Source: Verrucomicrobiales bacterium
GTDB taxonomy: Bacteria > Verrucomicrobiota > Verrucomicrobiia > Verrucomicrobiales > DEV007
Reading direction: 5' to 3'
Assembly: GCA_002726915.1 (NCBI GenBank)
Contig: PBSY01000016.1
Span: forward strand, 1-50,150
Length of the DNA stretch: 50,150 bases
The notes under the pieces: model-generated
Databases searched by the model: none
Seen by the model: only the letters and a program-made list of their open reading frames with translations
What the model was told of the DNA's origin: nothing
Shown: positions 16,210 through 24,927 of the stretch, piece after piece
Numbering within the stretch: the stretch's first letter is position 1
Layout: the number at the start of each line of letters is the position of its first letter
Translations under genes and position numbers: made by a program

Positions 16210-17097
16210 CTAGGAACACCCATTCCCGTTTTTGATCGTCTCGAAGAGGTCGAGGGCTTCGGCGGGCTTGAGACCGTCGTGAACAACTCCAGCGACCGCC
16301 TTAATCATAGCGAGAGGGGCGGCAGACTGAAAAACGTTTCGTCCCATATCAACACCAGCAGCACCGCACTGGATCGCGTTGTAGGCAAGCTCGAGAGCTT
16401 CGAGTTCAGGAAGTTTTTTACCGCCGGCGATGACCACTGGAACCGGAGTGCAGGCTACGACGTTCTCGAAACCTTCGGTGTAGTAGGTCTTTACAATACT
16501 GGCTCCGTTTTCGGCGCAGACACGGGAGGCAAGGCTGAAATAACGGGCATCACGAGCCATATCTTTTCCGACAGCAGTCACGCCCATGACGGGGATACTG
16601 TATTTGTTGCCAATATCAACCAGTCGGCTGATGTTAGCGATTGTTGATGCCTCGGTGGCCGCATCACCTACGGCGATCATTGCCGCCATTGCGGAAGCGT
16701 TCATTGAGATGGCCTCAGCCTCATCGAGCAATACGTTATGATTCATCTCTGTAAGAATCGTAGTGCCCGTGTCAGTGCGGAGACAGACCGGCTTGGTGTT
16801 GTCTGCGGGAATGCACGAACGGATCATTCCGCGTGTGCCCATGAGGCAGTCGGCGTGTTCTGCGAGGGGAGCGATGCTGAGGTCAATTCGCTCGAGACCT
16901 GAAGTTGGTCCCATAAGAAAGCCGTGGTCAAAGGCCAGCATTACGGTGCGACCCGATTTACGATTAAAGATCCGCGACATGCGGTTCTTGATGCCCCAGT
17001 CAGTGCTATTGATGCCCTTGAGGTAAAAGGAATCGGTATCAGCTGGTGTATTGAGGCCGAAGTTGTCTCCGTCTCTGATGTCGTCTAGGTCTGCCAT
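16210..17097 (-). CDS. lsrF: LsrF-like class I aldolase/thiolase
   Basis: A 295-aa TIM-barrel enzyme of the DhnA/FbaB class I aldolase family, strikingly similar along its whole length to Escherichia coli LsrF as I remember it. Shared stretches include MADLDDI at the start, SGLERIDLSIAPL, GKDMARDARYFSLA, VVIAGGKKLPE and GVDMGRN. The Schiff-base lysine falls at Lys203 (IVKTYY), the same number as in LsrF. In enterics LsrF transfers an acetyl group from phosphorylated autoinducer-2 breakdown product to CoA. No lsrK, lsrG, lsrR or transporter genes are nearby, so an AI-2 role here is uncertain; another sugar-phosphate aldol reaction is possible. It converges on the Phc-like operon. No Shine-Dalgarno is visible. 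Confidence 0.78.
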   Translation of the reverse strand: MADLDDIRDGDNFGLNTPADTDSFYLKGINSTDWGIKNRMSRIFNRKSGRTVMLAFDHGFLMGPTSGLERIDLSIAPLAEHADCLMGTRGMIRSCIPADNTKPVCLRTDTGTTILTEMNHNVLLDEAEAISMNASAMAAMIAVGDAATEASTIANISRLVDIGNKYSIPVMGVTAVGKDMARDARYFSLASRVCAENGASIVKTYYTEGFENVVACTPVPVVIAGGKKLPELEALELAYNAIQCGAAGVDMGRNVFQSAAPLAMIKAVAGVVHDGLKPAEALDLFETIKNGNGCS

Positions 17098-17256
17098 GAT
17101 AAATTTTAGTATGTTTTAAGGACTCTTTTTTTACATTCTGCTCATCGGGGGGTCAATGTCCGATTGAGCCGCCTTTGAGTCTCAATTTGGCTACTCTTTG
17201 TCCAGAATCCCAGTCTGGCGTGGCCTAGGGAGGGCAAGCCCGCCAAACTCGCTTCG

Positions 17257-18105
17257 CTAGAGGATTGTATCGATAAAGGCACGCGGGTTAAAAACTGAGA
17301 AGTCTTCCTCCTTTTCCCCGGTGCCAATGAATCGAGCGGGGACATCTAGTTCGTGCTTGATTGCGACGATGCTTCCGGCCTTGCCTGAGCCGTCTAGTTT
17401 GGTGACGATTACCCCGGTAAGATCGAGGGCTGTGCCGAACTCTTTCGTTTGTGAGAGAGCGTTGGAGCCTGTGGTTGCGTCGACCACAATCAAGCGCTCG
17501 TGGGGGGCTGTCTCGTCATTCTTGGCAAGAGTGCGGCTGATCTTTTTCAATTCCTCCATCAGGTTGTGACGGGTGTGCAAGCGGCCGGCGGTATCGCAGA
17601 TAAGGTAGTCTGCACCAGTCGAAATCGCCTTTTGGTGTGCGTCAAAGCAAACCGCTGATGGATCGCCCTGATATTGGGTGGTCACGATGGGAACATCCAC
17701 GCGTTCTGCCCAGATCTTGAGCTGCTCGATCGCAGCCGCCCGGAAGGTGTCGGCGGCGGCGAGAACTACGCTGCTACCGCGCGCCTTGAGAAATGAAGCC
17801 AGCTTGGCGACCGAAGTTGTCTTTCCCACTCCGTTGACACCGGCAACAAGGATAACTGTCGGCTTCCCGTCTTTTCGGGGTGAAGGAATTTCTATCGATT
17901 CATCTCCAATGATGGAGCTAATTTCTTTGCGACAAGCCTCGACAACCTTATCTGCGTCCGTGAGTCCCTTGGTTTCACGAAGTCTGTCCACTAAGTCGGT
18001 CGTCAGGCGGATACCTAAATCACCTGCGATAAGAGTCTCTTCCAAATCGTCCCAGTCGACCTCACTGCCTCGAAAGCGGTCGATGATATTCTTGAAAAGA
18101 CCCAT
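17257..18105 (-). CDS. ftsY: Signal recognition particle receptor FtsY
   Basis: SRP receptor GTPase, 282 aa, docking ribosome-nascent-chain/SRP complexes at the inner membrane. The N domain (1-75) is followed by the G domain with P-loop GVNGVGKTT (89-97), DTFRAAA, DTAGR, TKLDGSGKAG and the closing GTGEKEEDF/FNPRAFID. The acidic A domain of E. coli FtsY is absent; the protein starts directly with MGLFKNIIDRF, as in many short FtsYs where this helix binds lipid. It begins 6 bp after nusB, so the two are cotranscribed. Confidence 0.97.
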   Translation of the reverse strand: MGLFKNIIDRFRGSEVDWDDLEETLIAGDLGIRLTTDLVDRLRETKGLTDADKVVEACRKEISSIIGDESIEIPSPRKDGKPTVILVAGVNGVGKTTSVAKLASFLKARGSSVVLAAADTFRAAAIEQLKIWAERVDVPIVTTQYQGDPSAVCFDAHQKAISTGADYLICDTAGRLHTRHNLMEELKKISRTLAKNDETAPHERLIVVDATTGSNALSQTKEFGTALDLTGVIVTKLDGSGKAGSIVAIKHELDVPARFIGTGEKEEDFSVFNPRAFIDTIL

Positions 18106-18111
18106 CCTGAC

Positions 18112-18570
18112 TTAATTTTGGCTATTCTGAAAAATGCGATCGAGGATTCCGTTGATGAAAGAGGGGGAGTCCTCGTTGCCGAGGCGCTTCGCCACTTCAA
18201 TGGCCTCGTTGATGGCGGCTTGACCCGGAATGTGATCAGCGAAGAGAATTTCGTAGGTGCCAAGCCGGAGGATATTACGATCCACATTGGCGAGGCGCCC
18301 GAATGAGTAGTTTTCGAGGCTGTTTTCGATCACCTCGTCTATTAAAGTCAATTCGCGGGCGATGCCTTTGACGAGTTCTGTGGCAAAATCACGTGCGAAA
18401 GTTTTCGTCAAGCGAAGCTCCCAGAATTCTTCCAATTTCCCATCAGTAATCTCAGACTCTCCTTGAATTTCGTTACCGTAGAGAAATTGCACCGCCGCCT
18501 CGCGCCCGTCACGGCGAGGTGAGGGCGCTTTTTTCTTGGCGTTCTTCTTCCTGGAACTGGCTGAATCCAT
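18112..18570 (-). CDS. nusB: Transcription antitermination factor NusB
   Basis: RNA-binding helical protein (152 aa) that works with NusE at boxA in rRNA antitermination. The core begins RRDGREAAVQFLYG and ends with AINEAIEVAKRLGNEDSPSFINGILDRI, the standard NusB C-terminus; a lysine-rich 20-residue leader precedes it. The ATG at 18570 is chosen because GAGG lies 15 nt upstream and it gives normal length; an ATG at 18597 is an alternative. The 5' end overlaps the 3' end of apbE by 62 bp in another frame. ftsY follows after 6 bp. Confidence 0.95.
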   Translation of the reverse strand: MDSASSRKKNAKKKAPSPRRDGREAAVQFLYGNEIQGESEITDGKLEEFWELRLTKTFARDFATELVKGIARELTLIDEVIENSLENYSFGRLANVDRNILRLGTYEILFADHIPGQAAINEAIEVAKRLGNEDSPSFINGILDRIFQNSQN

Positions 18571-19576
18571 GGGATGTGATGGCGACCTCTTGACCATTGC
18601 GAAGGGCGACAATTCGGCATTCGATTTCTCGTTTATTCTCGATGAATTGCAAGCCTTCCTTTTCACCCAGCAGCGCGACTGTCGTAGCGTAAGCATCGGA
18701 AAGCATTGCGCTGGGGGCAATCACGCTAGCCGCGATTCCTTCGCTGATGCCAAGACCGGTATGGGTCGATACGATGTGGGAATAGCGGTTTCCATCGATT
18801 TCTACGTACTGCCTAGTATCGCCTGAGGTCGAGACTGCGGCCTTGTTGAGGTGGATGAAGATCGGTGGAAGGTGTTCGTTGATTCCCGCGACTGCTTCGA
18901 TTTGAACAGTCCAGTTTGGTTTCCCCGGAGGTGGGTCGCCGACAACAATATCACCGCTGGCGGCAACGAGAGCGCGTGGGAATCCCGACTCTTTCAGAAT
19001 ACCTAAAGCTTCGTCAGCAGCAACGCCTTTTGCGATGCCTCCAAGGTCGAAGAGCATTCCCTCGCTTAGCTTGGTTGCCGTGCGATCGAGGGGATCAAGC
19101 GAAAGCAGATGAAAGCCGGAGCGGGAGCGAGCGGCGATGATCTGGGCTTCGGTTGGAAGACGACGATTCTTTTTGCTCAACCGCCAGAGACGCACGAAAG
19201 GGCCGGCCGTAATATCAAAAGCACCCTCAGAATCGGCGGCAATGCCCTCAGCCTGTCGCAGAATATTGAAAAGATCAGCGCTCAAGGCGATTCGTTCGCC
19301 GACGGGAGCTTTGGCGAACTGGTTGATCTCTGATTCCGGCAAATAGTCGGAGCAGATCTGGTTGAGCGTTTCCACGCGAGCAAAAGCCTTCTTAAACGCC
19401 CTAGCGACGGCTTTGCCTTCTTTCTCCGGGGCATAAGTGCGCAGGGTGAACTCTGTGCCCATGTGGGGCTGAGATGCGGTATAGAGCCGCATATCCGCGG
19501 CTGCCGTTGCGGAGGAGAAGAGGATAAGAACACAAGAAAGACGGCCGAGAGGAACGGTCTTCCTAGAGGTCTTCAT
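18509..19576 (-). CDS. apbE: FAD:protein FMN transferase (ApbE)
   Basis: Exported flavin transferase, 355 aa, which attaches FMN covalently to Thr/Ser of target redox subunits using FAD. Signal peptide to about residue 26, then HMGTEFTLRTYA, EINQFAK, FDITAGPFVRLWR, DLGGIAKGVAADEAL and SGDIVVGDPPPGKPNW. The usual HIxDPRTG is HIVSTHTG here, and the metal-site segment is SDAYATTVALLG with the Asp retained. The likely FMN acceptor is not in the window. The gene lies between the cytochrome/FGE-domain gene and nusB, overlapping the latter. Confidence 0.92.
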   Translation of the reverse strand: MKTSRKTVPLGRLSCVLILFSSATAAADMRLYTASQPHMGTEFTLRTYAPEKEGKAVARAFKKAFARVETLNQICSDYLPESEINQFAKAPVGERIALSADLFNILRQAEGIAADSEGAFDITAGPFVRLWRLSKKNRRLPTEAQIIAARSRSGFHLLSLDPLDRTATKLSEGMLFDLGGIAKGVAADEALGILKESGFPRALVAASGDIVVGDPPPGKPNWTVQIEAVAGINEHLPPIFIHLNKAAVSTSGDTRQYVEIDGNRYSHIVSTHTGLGISEGIAASVIAPSAMLSDAYATTVALLGEKEGLQFIENKREIECRIVALRNGQEVAITSHGFSQFQEEERQEKSALTSP

Positions 19577-19606
19577 CTAATCTGAGTTTGTTGCCGAAGG
19601 ATGTGA

Positions 19607-21157
19607 TCAATCTCCGTTACGGCCGAGGTTCCAAAGCTCGTCCATTTTCTTTGCTTCGGGAACAGCAAGAGGTCGCACGACTCGGAAACCAAGCCAGTGT
19701 GCATCCGTGTGGTACCAGATAGACTTTGGCAACTGGGGGTCTTGGGTTTTCCAGCTTTCATCAGACCAGATACGGCGGGCAGAACGAAGTTCTTCTGGCG
19801 GATCATACCATGAACCTCCGCGGGCGATGCGCGGGTAGAGAGACGTGGGTATCGCGAGAGGATTCATATTGAGTTCCTCTTTTCGTGTACTGTAGGCGTC
19901 GGCGATGAACTGATCGAGAACCCACTCCATTACGTTGCCGTGCATGTCGTAGAGTCCCCACGGATTTGGCTTCTTGGTCCCTATTTTTTCGTAGCCAACG
20001 CGCACGGCTTCGGGATCCATGACTGCGTAGTCAGCGAGTTCTTCTTCGGGACAAGAGAACGGACCAGTCGTGCCAGCACGACAGGCGTATTCCCATTCGG
20101 CTTCGGTGGGTAGGCGATAGTAGTGACCTGTCTGGGCGCTGAGCCACTGACAATACTTGTTGGCAGCGTGCTGGGTCATGCAGATAGCGGGATAGCCATC
20201 GGTGCCCATGCCAAAACTCATCTCGGTATAGGGAGTTGTGGGGCTGGAGACAACATCGACGGAGAGGGCATCGGCAGGGATGCTTTCGGGAGAACCGTCT
20301 TTGTTCCGAGCAACGCCAGTGATCATAAAGGGCTCGTACTCGGCCCAAGTGACCTCAAATTTTCCCATCCAAAATGGTTCAACAGCAACGTTGTGCTGAG
20401 GCCCTTCATCTTCAAGGCGTCCAGTCTCGTTAGGGGGACTTCCCATGAGAAACTCACCTCCCTTGATTGGAACCATTTCGAACTTCACTCCTGTCTTCAA
20501 AACGGTCTCGGTGTATTCCTTCATTTGGTCCTCGGCAGTCACCGTCGATGTTTTGAGGATTTTTCCTCGGATGGTTTCAACGAGAGCCAAATTATCCCCG
20601 AGTTCGTCTTCGTCCTTTTTTGCGTCGTTGAGAGTGAATCCGTCAGGCCAGACCGATCCTTGCTCCACCCAGAGGCGAAGAAGTGTCTTTTCCTGCTTGC
20701 TGAATGGGCCTCCCTTACTCAGAAGGGGAAGGATATTGACCTTGAAATTCATTCGTGGTTGTTCAGATAGTACTGCGCCCTCAGGCCACGGTGCTCCTTG
20801 ATCGATCCAGTCGCGGATTACATTTTGTTGAGCTTCGGTGAGCGGTTTCTTGGGGGGCATGGCCTCTGGATCTTCCGGATCATCATAGTGGATAGTAGTC
20901 ATCCAGTAGACGGGACTGTCATTGCTGTCGCCGGGCCGAATCACATCTCTGCCATACGATTCACCGCCTTTGAAGGCAGCTTTCATAGTGCTCATGTCAT
21001 ACTCTGCGCCTTCATCATCGGCATCATCAGGGTTATGACACTGAAGGCAGGTGGCTTCGAAAAGCGGCTTCACCTCGCTCATAAAATCGACATTTTCCGC
21101 ACGGACGAATGACGCACTAACTACTACGGTCGCAAGAAGGATACTGAATTTTCGCAT
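19607..21157 (-). CDS. Secreted cytochrome c / FGE-sulfatase-domain fusion protein
   Basis: A 516-aa exported protein. After the signal peptide (1-20) is a planctomycete-type c-heme region with CLQCH (Cys37, Cys40, His41), DVIRPGDSNDSPVYW and AMPPKKPLTEAQQNVIRDWIDQG. A second, heme-less repeat follows around MNFKVNILPLLSKGG. The C-terminal 290 residues are an FGE-sulfatase (SUMF1-like) domain: FEMVPIKGGEFLMGS, YYRLPTEAEWEYACRAG, WGLYDMHGNVMEWV, RIARGGSWYD, GFRVVRP. The redox cysteine pair that true formylglycine-generating enzymes carry after the RGGSW block is absent, so it probably binds something rather than making formylglycine. Its partner and substrate are unknown. Confidence 0.85.
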   Translation of the reverse strand: MRKFSILLATVVVSASFVRAENVDFMSEVKPLFEATCLQCHNPDDADDEGAEYDMSTMKAAFKGGESYGRDVIRPGDSNDSPVYWMTTIHYDDPEDPEAMPPKKPLTEAQQNVIRDWIDQGAPWPEGAVLSEQPRMNFKVNILPLLSKGGPFSKQEKTLLRLWVEQGSVWPDGFTLNDAKKDEDELGDNLALVETIRGKILKTSTVTAEDQMKEYTETVLKTGVKFEMVPIKGGEFLMGSPPNETGRLEDEGPQHNVAVEPFWMGKFEVTWAEYEPFMITGVARNKDGSPESIPADALSVDVVSSPTTPYTEMSFGMGTDGYPAICMTQHAANKYCQWLSAQTGHYYRLPTEAEWEYACRAGTTGPFSCPEEELADYAVMDPEAVRVGYEKIGTKKPNPWGLYDMHGNVMEWVLDQFIADAYSTRKEELNMNPLAIPTSLYPRIARGGSWYDPPEELRSARRIWSDESWKTQDPQLPKSIWYHTDAHWLGFRVVRPLAVPEAKKMDELWNLGRNGD

Positions 21158-21303
21158 GATCGGGATCGAATCGGGCGTAAAAAACCACCGATTTTCCAGT
21201 ATTCAAGGTGCATGTTGAGGTGCTCAGGTCGGGCGCGTCTGCGGTTAATTCGGACAAGCTGCTGAATCAGTTGACCCAGACGATCATTACGTTTTGTTAA
21301 TTC

Positions 21304-22500
21304 GTGAAATTTAAATGTTTCTACATTTTCCTTATGGGACTGCTGACGCCTGTTTCCGGAATGACTCGGAATACGGAGCCAGTGACGGGCTTTCTCAGTA
21401 TCGGACCTCATGAATTGAGGATTGAGGCACTGGTTGAGATAGCAGCTTTTCGAGAAATTTGGGAGTTACCCGAAGCGGGGCTTGATGAGATCAGTCGAGA
21501 GGTAGTGATTTCTGAGGCGAGTGAGGCAATGATGGCAGGCTTCGATCTGATCGAGCCAAAACTTACTCATGAGGCAGGTGACCTCGACGCTCGTTTTATA
21601 ACGTTCGACGCGGAGAAGGGCTTTCTCGAAGATGAGCGGAAAGTAATACCGATCGAGGAGGCAGTGATTGGATTATCGTTGAGGTTCGATCGTTCTTTGA
21701 TTCAAGCTATCGAGCTCGATTGGCACTGGATGGGACCGGGACAAGACCGTGTCGCCATAGAAATTTCAAGTAGCGGCGAAGCTGCGGGGCGTTTCGTAAC
21801 TTCAGAGCAATCTAGGGTAACTTGGAAAAGCGAGGGTGGATCCAAGGCTACGCCTGAGAGCCCGGTGCCACCCGTAAAGCGAGTGGCTACCCTGCCATTT
21901 CAAAGTCTGAACGTTGCCGTGTTGTTATTCTTTATGATTGGTATTGTCGTCCTGCTTCGTAAAGGGATAAAGAGCTCTGCACGGGTTGCGTTGTTTTTTC
22001 TAGCTGGGGCGGTGATGCTCTTTGTGAGCCGGGTGGAAAGAGACTCGATTAAACCTCTTGCGGGAGAAGAGCTCGAAGATGCCGCCTACGGGCTCTTGAA
22101 GAATATTTACCGCGCATTTGAGTTTGGTCAGGAGTCGGCCATCTATGATGCCCTTGATAAAAGTATCGAGGGCGATCTTCTTGAGACGGTCTATCTTGAG
22201 ATAAGAGAATCACTCGAGCTTGAGAGTGTCGGCGGACCTCGAGTGCGAGTGTATGAAGTTGCCTTAAGAGAGTGTAAGTCTGTAAGCGTGGCTGGCAGCG
22301 ATGAGTTTTGGAGTGTAGCTGAATGGGTCACGATCGGTGAAGTGACCCATTGGGGGCACACCCACGAACGCACCAATAAATACGAGGCTCGACTTCGGTT
22401 GACACCCGTGGAGGATGTCTGGAAACTTAGTGGCCTCGAGTTACTAAGCGAAGAGAGAGAGCAGAAGGTTTCACGTAACAAGTCGGCTTCCAGCAAATGA
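21304..22500 (+). CDS. Unknown membrane-anchored exported protein, first gene of an ABC operon
   Basis: 398 aa, not recognised. It begins with GTG at 21304 and a short signal-like segment (KFKCFYIFLMGLLTPVSG). Residues about 25-200 form an acidic, probably beta-rich extracytoplasmic domain. Two hydrophobic helices lie near 203-222 and 227-246 (VAVLLFFMIGIVVLL, VALFFLAGAVMLFVS). The C-terminal 150 residues are soluble and end in a basic tail. Its stop overlaps the ATPase start by 4 bp (ATGA), so it is translated with the ABC transporter and is probably an accessory or substrate-handling partner. An ATG at 21334 is an alternative start. Confidence 0.6.
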   Translation: MKFKCFYIFLMGLLTPVSGMTRNTEPVTGFLSIGPHELRIEALVEIAAFREIWELPEAGLDEISREVVISEASEAMMAGFDLIEPKLTHEAGDLDARFITFDAEKGFLEDERKVIPIEEAVIGLSLRFDRSLIQAIELDWHWMGPGQDRVAIEISSSGEAAGRFVTSEQSRVTWKSEGGSKATPESPVPPVKRVATLPFQSLNVAVLLFFMIGIVVLLRKGIKSSARVALFFLAGAVMLFVSRVERDSIKPLAGEELEDAAYGLLKNIYRAFEFGQESAIYDALDKSIEGDLLETVYLEIRESLELESVGGPRVRVYEVALRECKSVSVAGSDEFWSVAEWVTIGEVTHWGHTHERTNKYEARLRLTPVEDVWKLSGLELLSEEREQKVSRNKSASSK

Positions 22501-23165
22501 TCCGGTGCGATAAGATTCGATTTGCCTACCCAAACGCGGCGTTTGATCTGCGGATTGATTCGCTCGAAGTCAGAAAGTCAGAAACCATTGCCGTCGTCGG
22601 GCCGAGTGGGTGCGGCAAAACAACGTTACTCAATTTGATTGCGGGAAACCTCCTTCCTCAGACCGGTACGATCTCGGTAGCTGATGTTGAGATCGGAAGT
22701 TTGAAGTTGGGAGAGCGTCAGAAGTTTCGCATTCAAAAAATCGGGATGATCTCCCAAAGCTTTGATCTATTGGATTACCTGACAGTGCGCGAAAATATCA
22801 CCCTACCGTATCGAGTCAGTGGAGCACTTAAAATGAATCGAGCGGTCAAGAAGGTTTGTGAAGCTATGGCCGAGAGAACAGGGATCGTTCAACACCTAGA
22901 GAAGTTGCCGGCTCAGCTTTCCACCGGTGAACGGCAGCGGGTGGCTGTTTGTCGGGGTCTTGTTAATCAGCCGGAACTCATTCTTGCGGATGAGCCGACT
23001 GGCAATCTTGATTCTGAGAATCAGGATCGAATCATTTCACTTCTTCTGGAAGAGGCATCGCGGATCGGAGCAACGGTGATGATGATCACTCATGAACGCG
23101 TGCTTTGCGATCGCTTCGATCGTAGTCTTGACCTTCTCGCTCTTAGACGGGAGGCCTCGAAATGA
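22497..23165 (+). CDS. ABC transporter ATP-binding protein (LolD/MacB type)
   Basis: A 222-aa nucleotide-binding subunit with Walker A GPSGCGKTT (35-43), Q-loop MISQSFDLLDYLT, signature LSTGERQRVA (one residue away from LSGGQ), Walker B LILADEPTGNLD and the H-loop His in MMITHE. Length and the GNLD context place it in the LolD/MacB/FtsE group that powers mechanotransmission permeases rather than ordinary transporters. ATGA overlaps join it to the genes on both sides, a tightly coupled three-gene operon. Confidence 0.93.
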   Translation: MIRCDKIRFAYPNAAFDLRIDSLEVRKSETIAVVGPSGCGKTTLLNLIAGNLLPQTGTISVADVEIGSLKLGERQKFRIQKIGMISQSFDLLDYLTVRENITLPYRVSGALKMNRAVKKVCEAMAERTGIVQHLEKLPAQLSTGERQRVAVCRGLVNQPELILADEPTGNLDSENQDRIISLLLEEASRIGATVMMITHERVLCDRFDRSLDLLALRREASK

Positions 23166-24346
23166 ACTGGAGTGGACTCGTCTTTTTGGGGTTTCGTTAC
23201 GTGGAGAGAAACCGCGGTAAGGTGGTGCTTCTGATAGCGGCGTTCACCCTCGTTTGGCTTCTGCCACTTTCAATCGGGTTGGTAGTTAAGCGTGCGGAAA
23301 CGGAGTTGAGGTCGCGGGCGATCGATACCCCCTTGCTTCTGGGGCATACTGGAAGTGCCTTGGAACTGACTTTTAATGGGCTCTATTTCACCAAGCCGGG
23401 AGTTACGACGCTTCCCTTCCGAGTTGTGGAAGATGTCTTCGATATGGAAATCGCCGAGGCGATTCCTCTTTACGCCAGATTTTTGGCATCGGGACATCGT
23501 ATTGTCGGGACGTCCCTAGACTATTTTAAATTCCGCGGGTTGGAATTGGCGGAGGGTCGAGCTCTCCTGCGCCTTGGGGAATGTGTAATCGGTGCAGGCG
23601 TGGCAGTCTCCGAGGGCTTGGGTGAGGGAGACTATTTGATCTCTTCTCCAGAGACGTTCTTTGATTTGGCGGGTGTCTACCCTCTTAAAATGCAAGTGGT
23701 AGGTGTTCTCGCTCCCGCGGATACTCCTGATGATAATGCGGTTTTCGTCGATCCGAAGACAGCGTGGATAATCGAAGGGCTTGGGCATGGTCATGTTGAT
23801 GCAAAAGACGCTCCTGCTGAGCAGCGGTTGGCCGCTTTGGATAACTCGGAGTCAGTCAACCTAAATGCCGCTGTTGTGTACTATAACGAGATCACTGAAG
23901 AGAACGCGACGAGTTTCCATTTTCACGGCGATACAGAGGACTATCCTCTAACTGCCGTGATTGTGCTCCCCGATTCGGTTAAGAGCCGGGCAATTATCAA
24001 AGGGCGCTACGCACCTAATGAGCAGCTACAATTGATTTCGCCTGAGGAAGAGATGGATGAGCTATTCGATACGGTATTCAACGTTCAGACACTGGTAGTC
24101 TGGCTTCTTGGACTGGTAGGGGCGGCCACACTTTTGATTGGAGGTCTTGTATTTCTCTTATCCTACCGATTAAGATGCGAAGAGTTCAGCCACCTGAGAC
24201 GCTTGGGCGCTGATGTTTGGACCCTTCGGGCACTTGTTGCTTTCGAAGCTGGATTTGTTATCGCTTTCAGCTTGCTCCTGAGTGGAGTTGGGCTGCTGGT
24301 GATTGATCAGATAGCTCCGGTGCTGATCGGGTCTCTACTCGGCTAG
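23162..24346 (+). CDS. MacB/LolC-like ABC permease
   Basis: A 394-aa inner-membrane permease of the FtsX-like type. One N-terminal helix (about 22-42), a large extracytoplasmic domain (about 45-300), then C-terminal helices (about 310-335 and 350-390). The periplasmic part has distinctive stretches, GHTGSALELTFNGLYF, VDPKTAWIIEGLGHGHVD and FHFHGDTEDYPLTAVIV, that are His-rich. I recall similar permeases next to metal-related genes in proteobacteria but cannot verify that. The substrate is unknown. The gene overlaps the upstream ATPase by 4 bp and the convergent downstream gene by 4 bp. Confidence 0.82.
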   Translation: MNWSGLVFLGFRYVERNRGKVVLLIAAFTLVWLLPLSIGLVVKRAETELRSRAIDTPLLLGHTGSALELTFNGLYFTKPGVTTLPFRVVEDVFDMEIAEAIPLYARFLASGHRIVGTSLDYFKFRGLELAEGRALLRLGECVIGAGVAVSEGLGEGDYLISSPETFFDLAGVYPLKMQVVGVLAPADTPDDNAVFVDPKTAWIIEGLGHGHVDAKDAPAEQRLAALDNSESVNLNAAVVYYNEITEENATSFHFHGDTEDYPLTAVIVLPDSVKSRAIIKGRYAPNEQLQLISPEEEMDELFDTVFNVQTLVVWLLGLVGAATLLIGGLVFLLSYRLRCEEFSHLRRLGADVWTLRALVAFEAGFVIAFSLLLSGVGLLVIDQIAPVLIGSLLG

Positions 24347-24885
24347 GATTGCCGGGGGCGATGTTGCTGGAGAGCCCTAGGTTTATCGAGAACCTCGCTG
24401 AGGATCAGTGCCGTCCTCAAGTGGTTTTGATTTCCGAGTATTGAGGCGAGAGAGCCAGTTTGAGAGGGGTTCTTTGATGGCTTCCTCCTTGCCCGCCTAA
24501 CCTCCGTGGCTAGCGGGGTTGAAGTTACTGGCTCAGGACTTTCTTGCGGCTGAGTGCTTGTCGGAGGGAGAGGGGGAGGACCGGAGGACTCTAGTTCAGG
24601 GGCCAGTTCTGGGTCCTCGTCGGCCGTTTTGATCTGTCTTTCAATCTCTCTGAAAATATCACGAAAGGTCTCGGGCTCTTTATCATTCCTGGCAGCAGCT
24701 TTCTCGCGTCGAGCGGAATAAGGGGATTCGTAAGCTGGTTCGGTGGTCCGACGCTCGCGCTGTTTTGCCTTTCGGTCTAAAGCGCGCTGGCGCCGGGTTG
24801 CAGACGCTTCCTGGATCCGGCCGCGAAGCCAGCTGATGAAAGCGATGAATATCATCGCTACATAGATCCATGGAATATCGTCCAT
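24343..24885 (-). CDS. Hypothetical membrane-anchored, proline-rich protein next to floA
   Basis: 180 aa, no recognised domain. An N-terminal transmembrane helix (residues 5-20, IPWIYVAMIFIAFISWL) is followed by a strongly basic stretch (RGRIQEASATRRQRALDRK and on), an acidic middle, a proline-rich run (SSGPPPLPPTSTQPQ) and a basic C-terminus. This looks like a cytosol-facing, largely disordered membrane tether. It begins 42 bp after floA on the same strand and is probably cotranscribed, so it may be a partner of the flotillin. Its 3' end overlaps the convergent permease by 4 bp. Confidence 0.6.
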   Translation of the reverse strand: MDDIPWIYVAMIFIAFISWLRGRIQEASATRRQRALDRKAKQRERRTTEPAYESPYSARREKAAARNDKEPETFRDIFREIERQIKTADEDPELAPELESSGPPPLPPTSTQPQESPEPVTSTPLATEVRRARRKPSKNPSQTGSLASILGNQNHLRTALILSEVLDKPRALQQHRPRQS

Positions 24886-24927
24886 AATTGGAAATGAAAG
24901 CGTCGGCTATTTCAGCGAGATTTGGTG

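Noticed and set aside
19607-21157. Formylglycine-generating enzyme for the local sulfatases
   Set aside because: The catalytic cysteine pair is missing and a cytochrome domain is fused to it.
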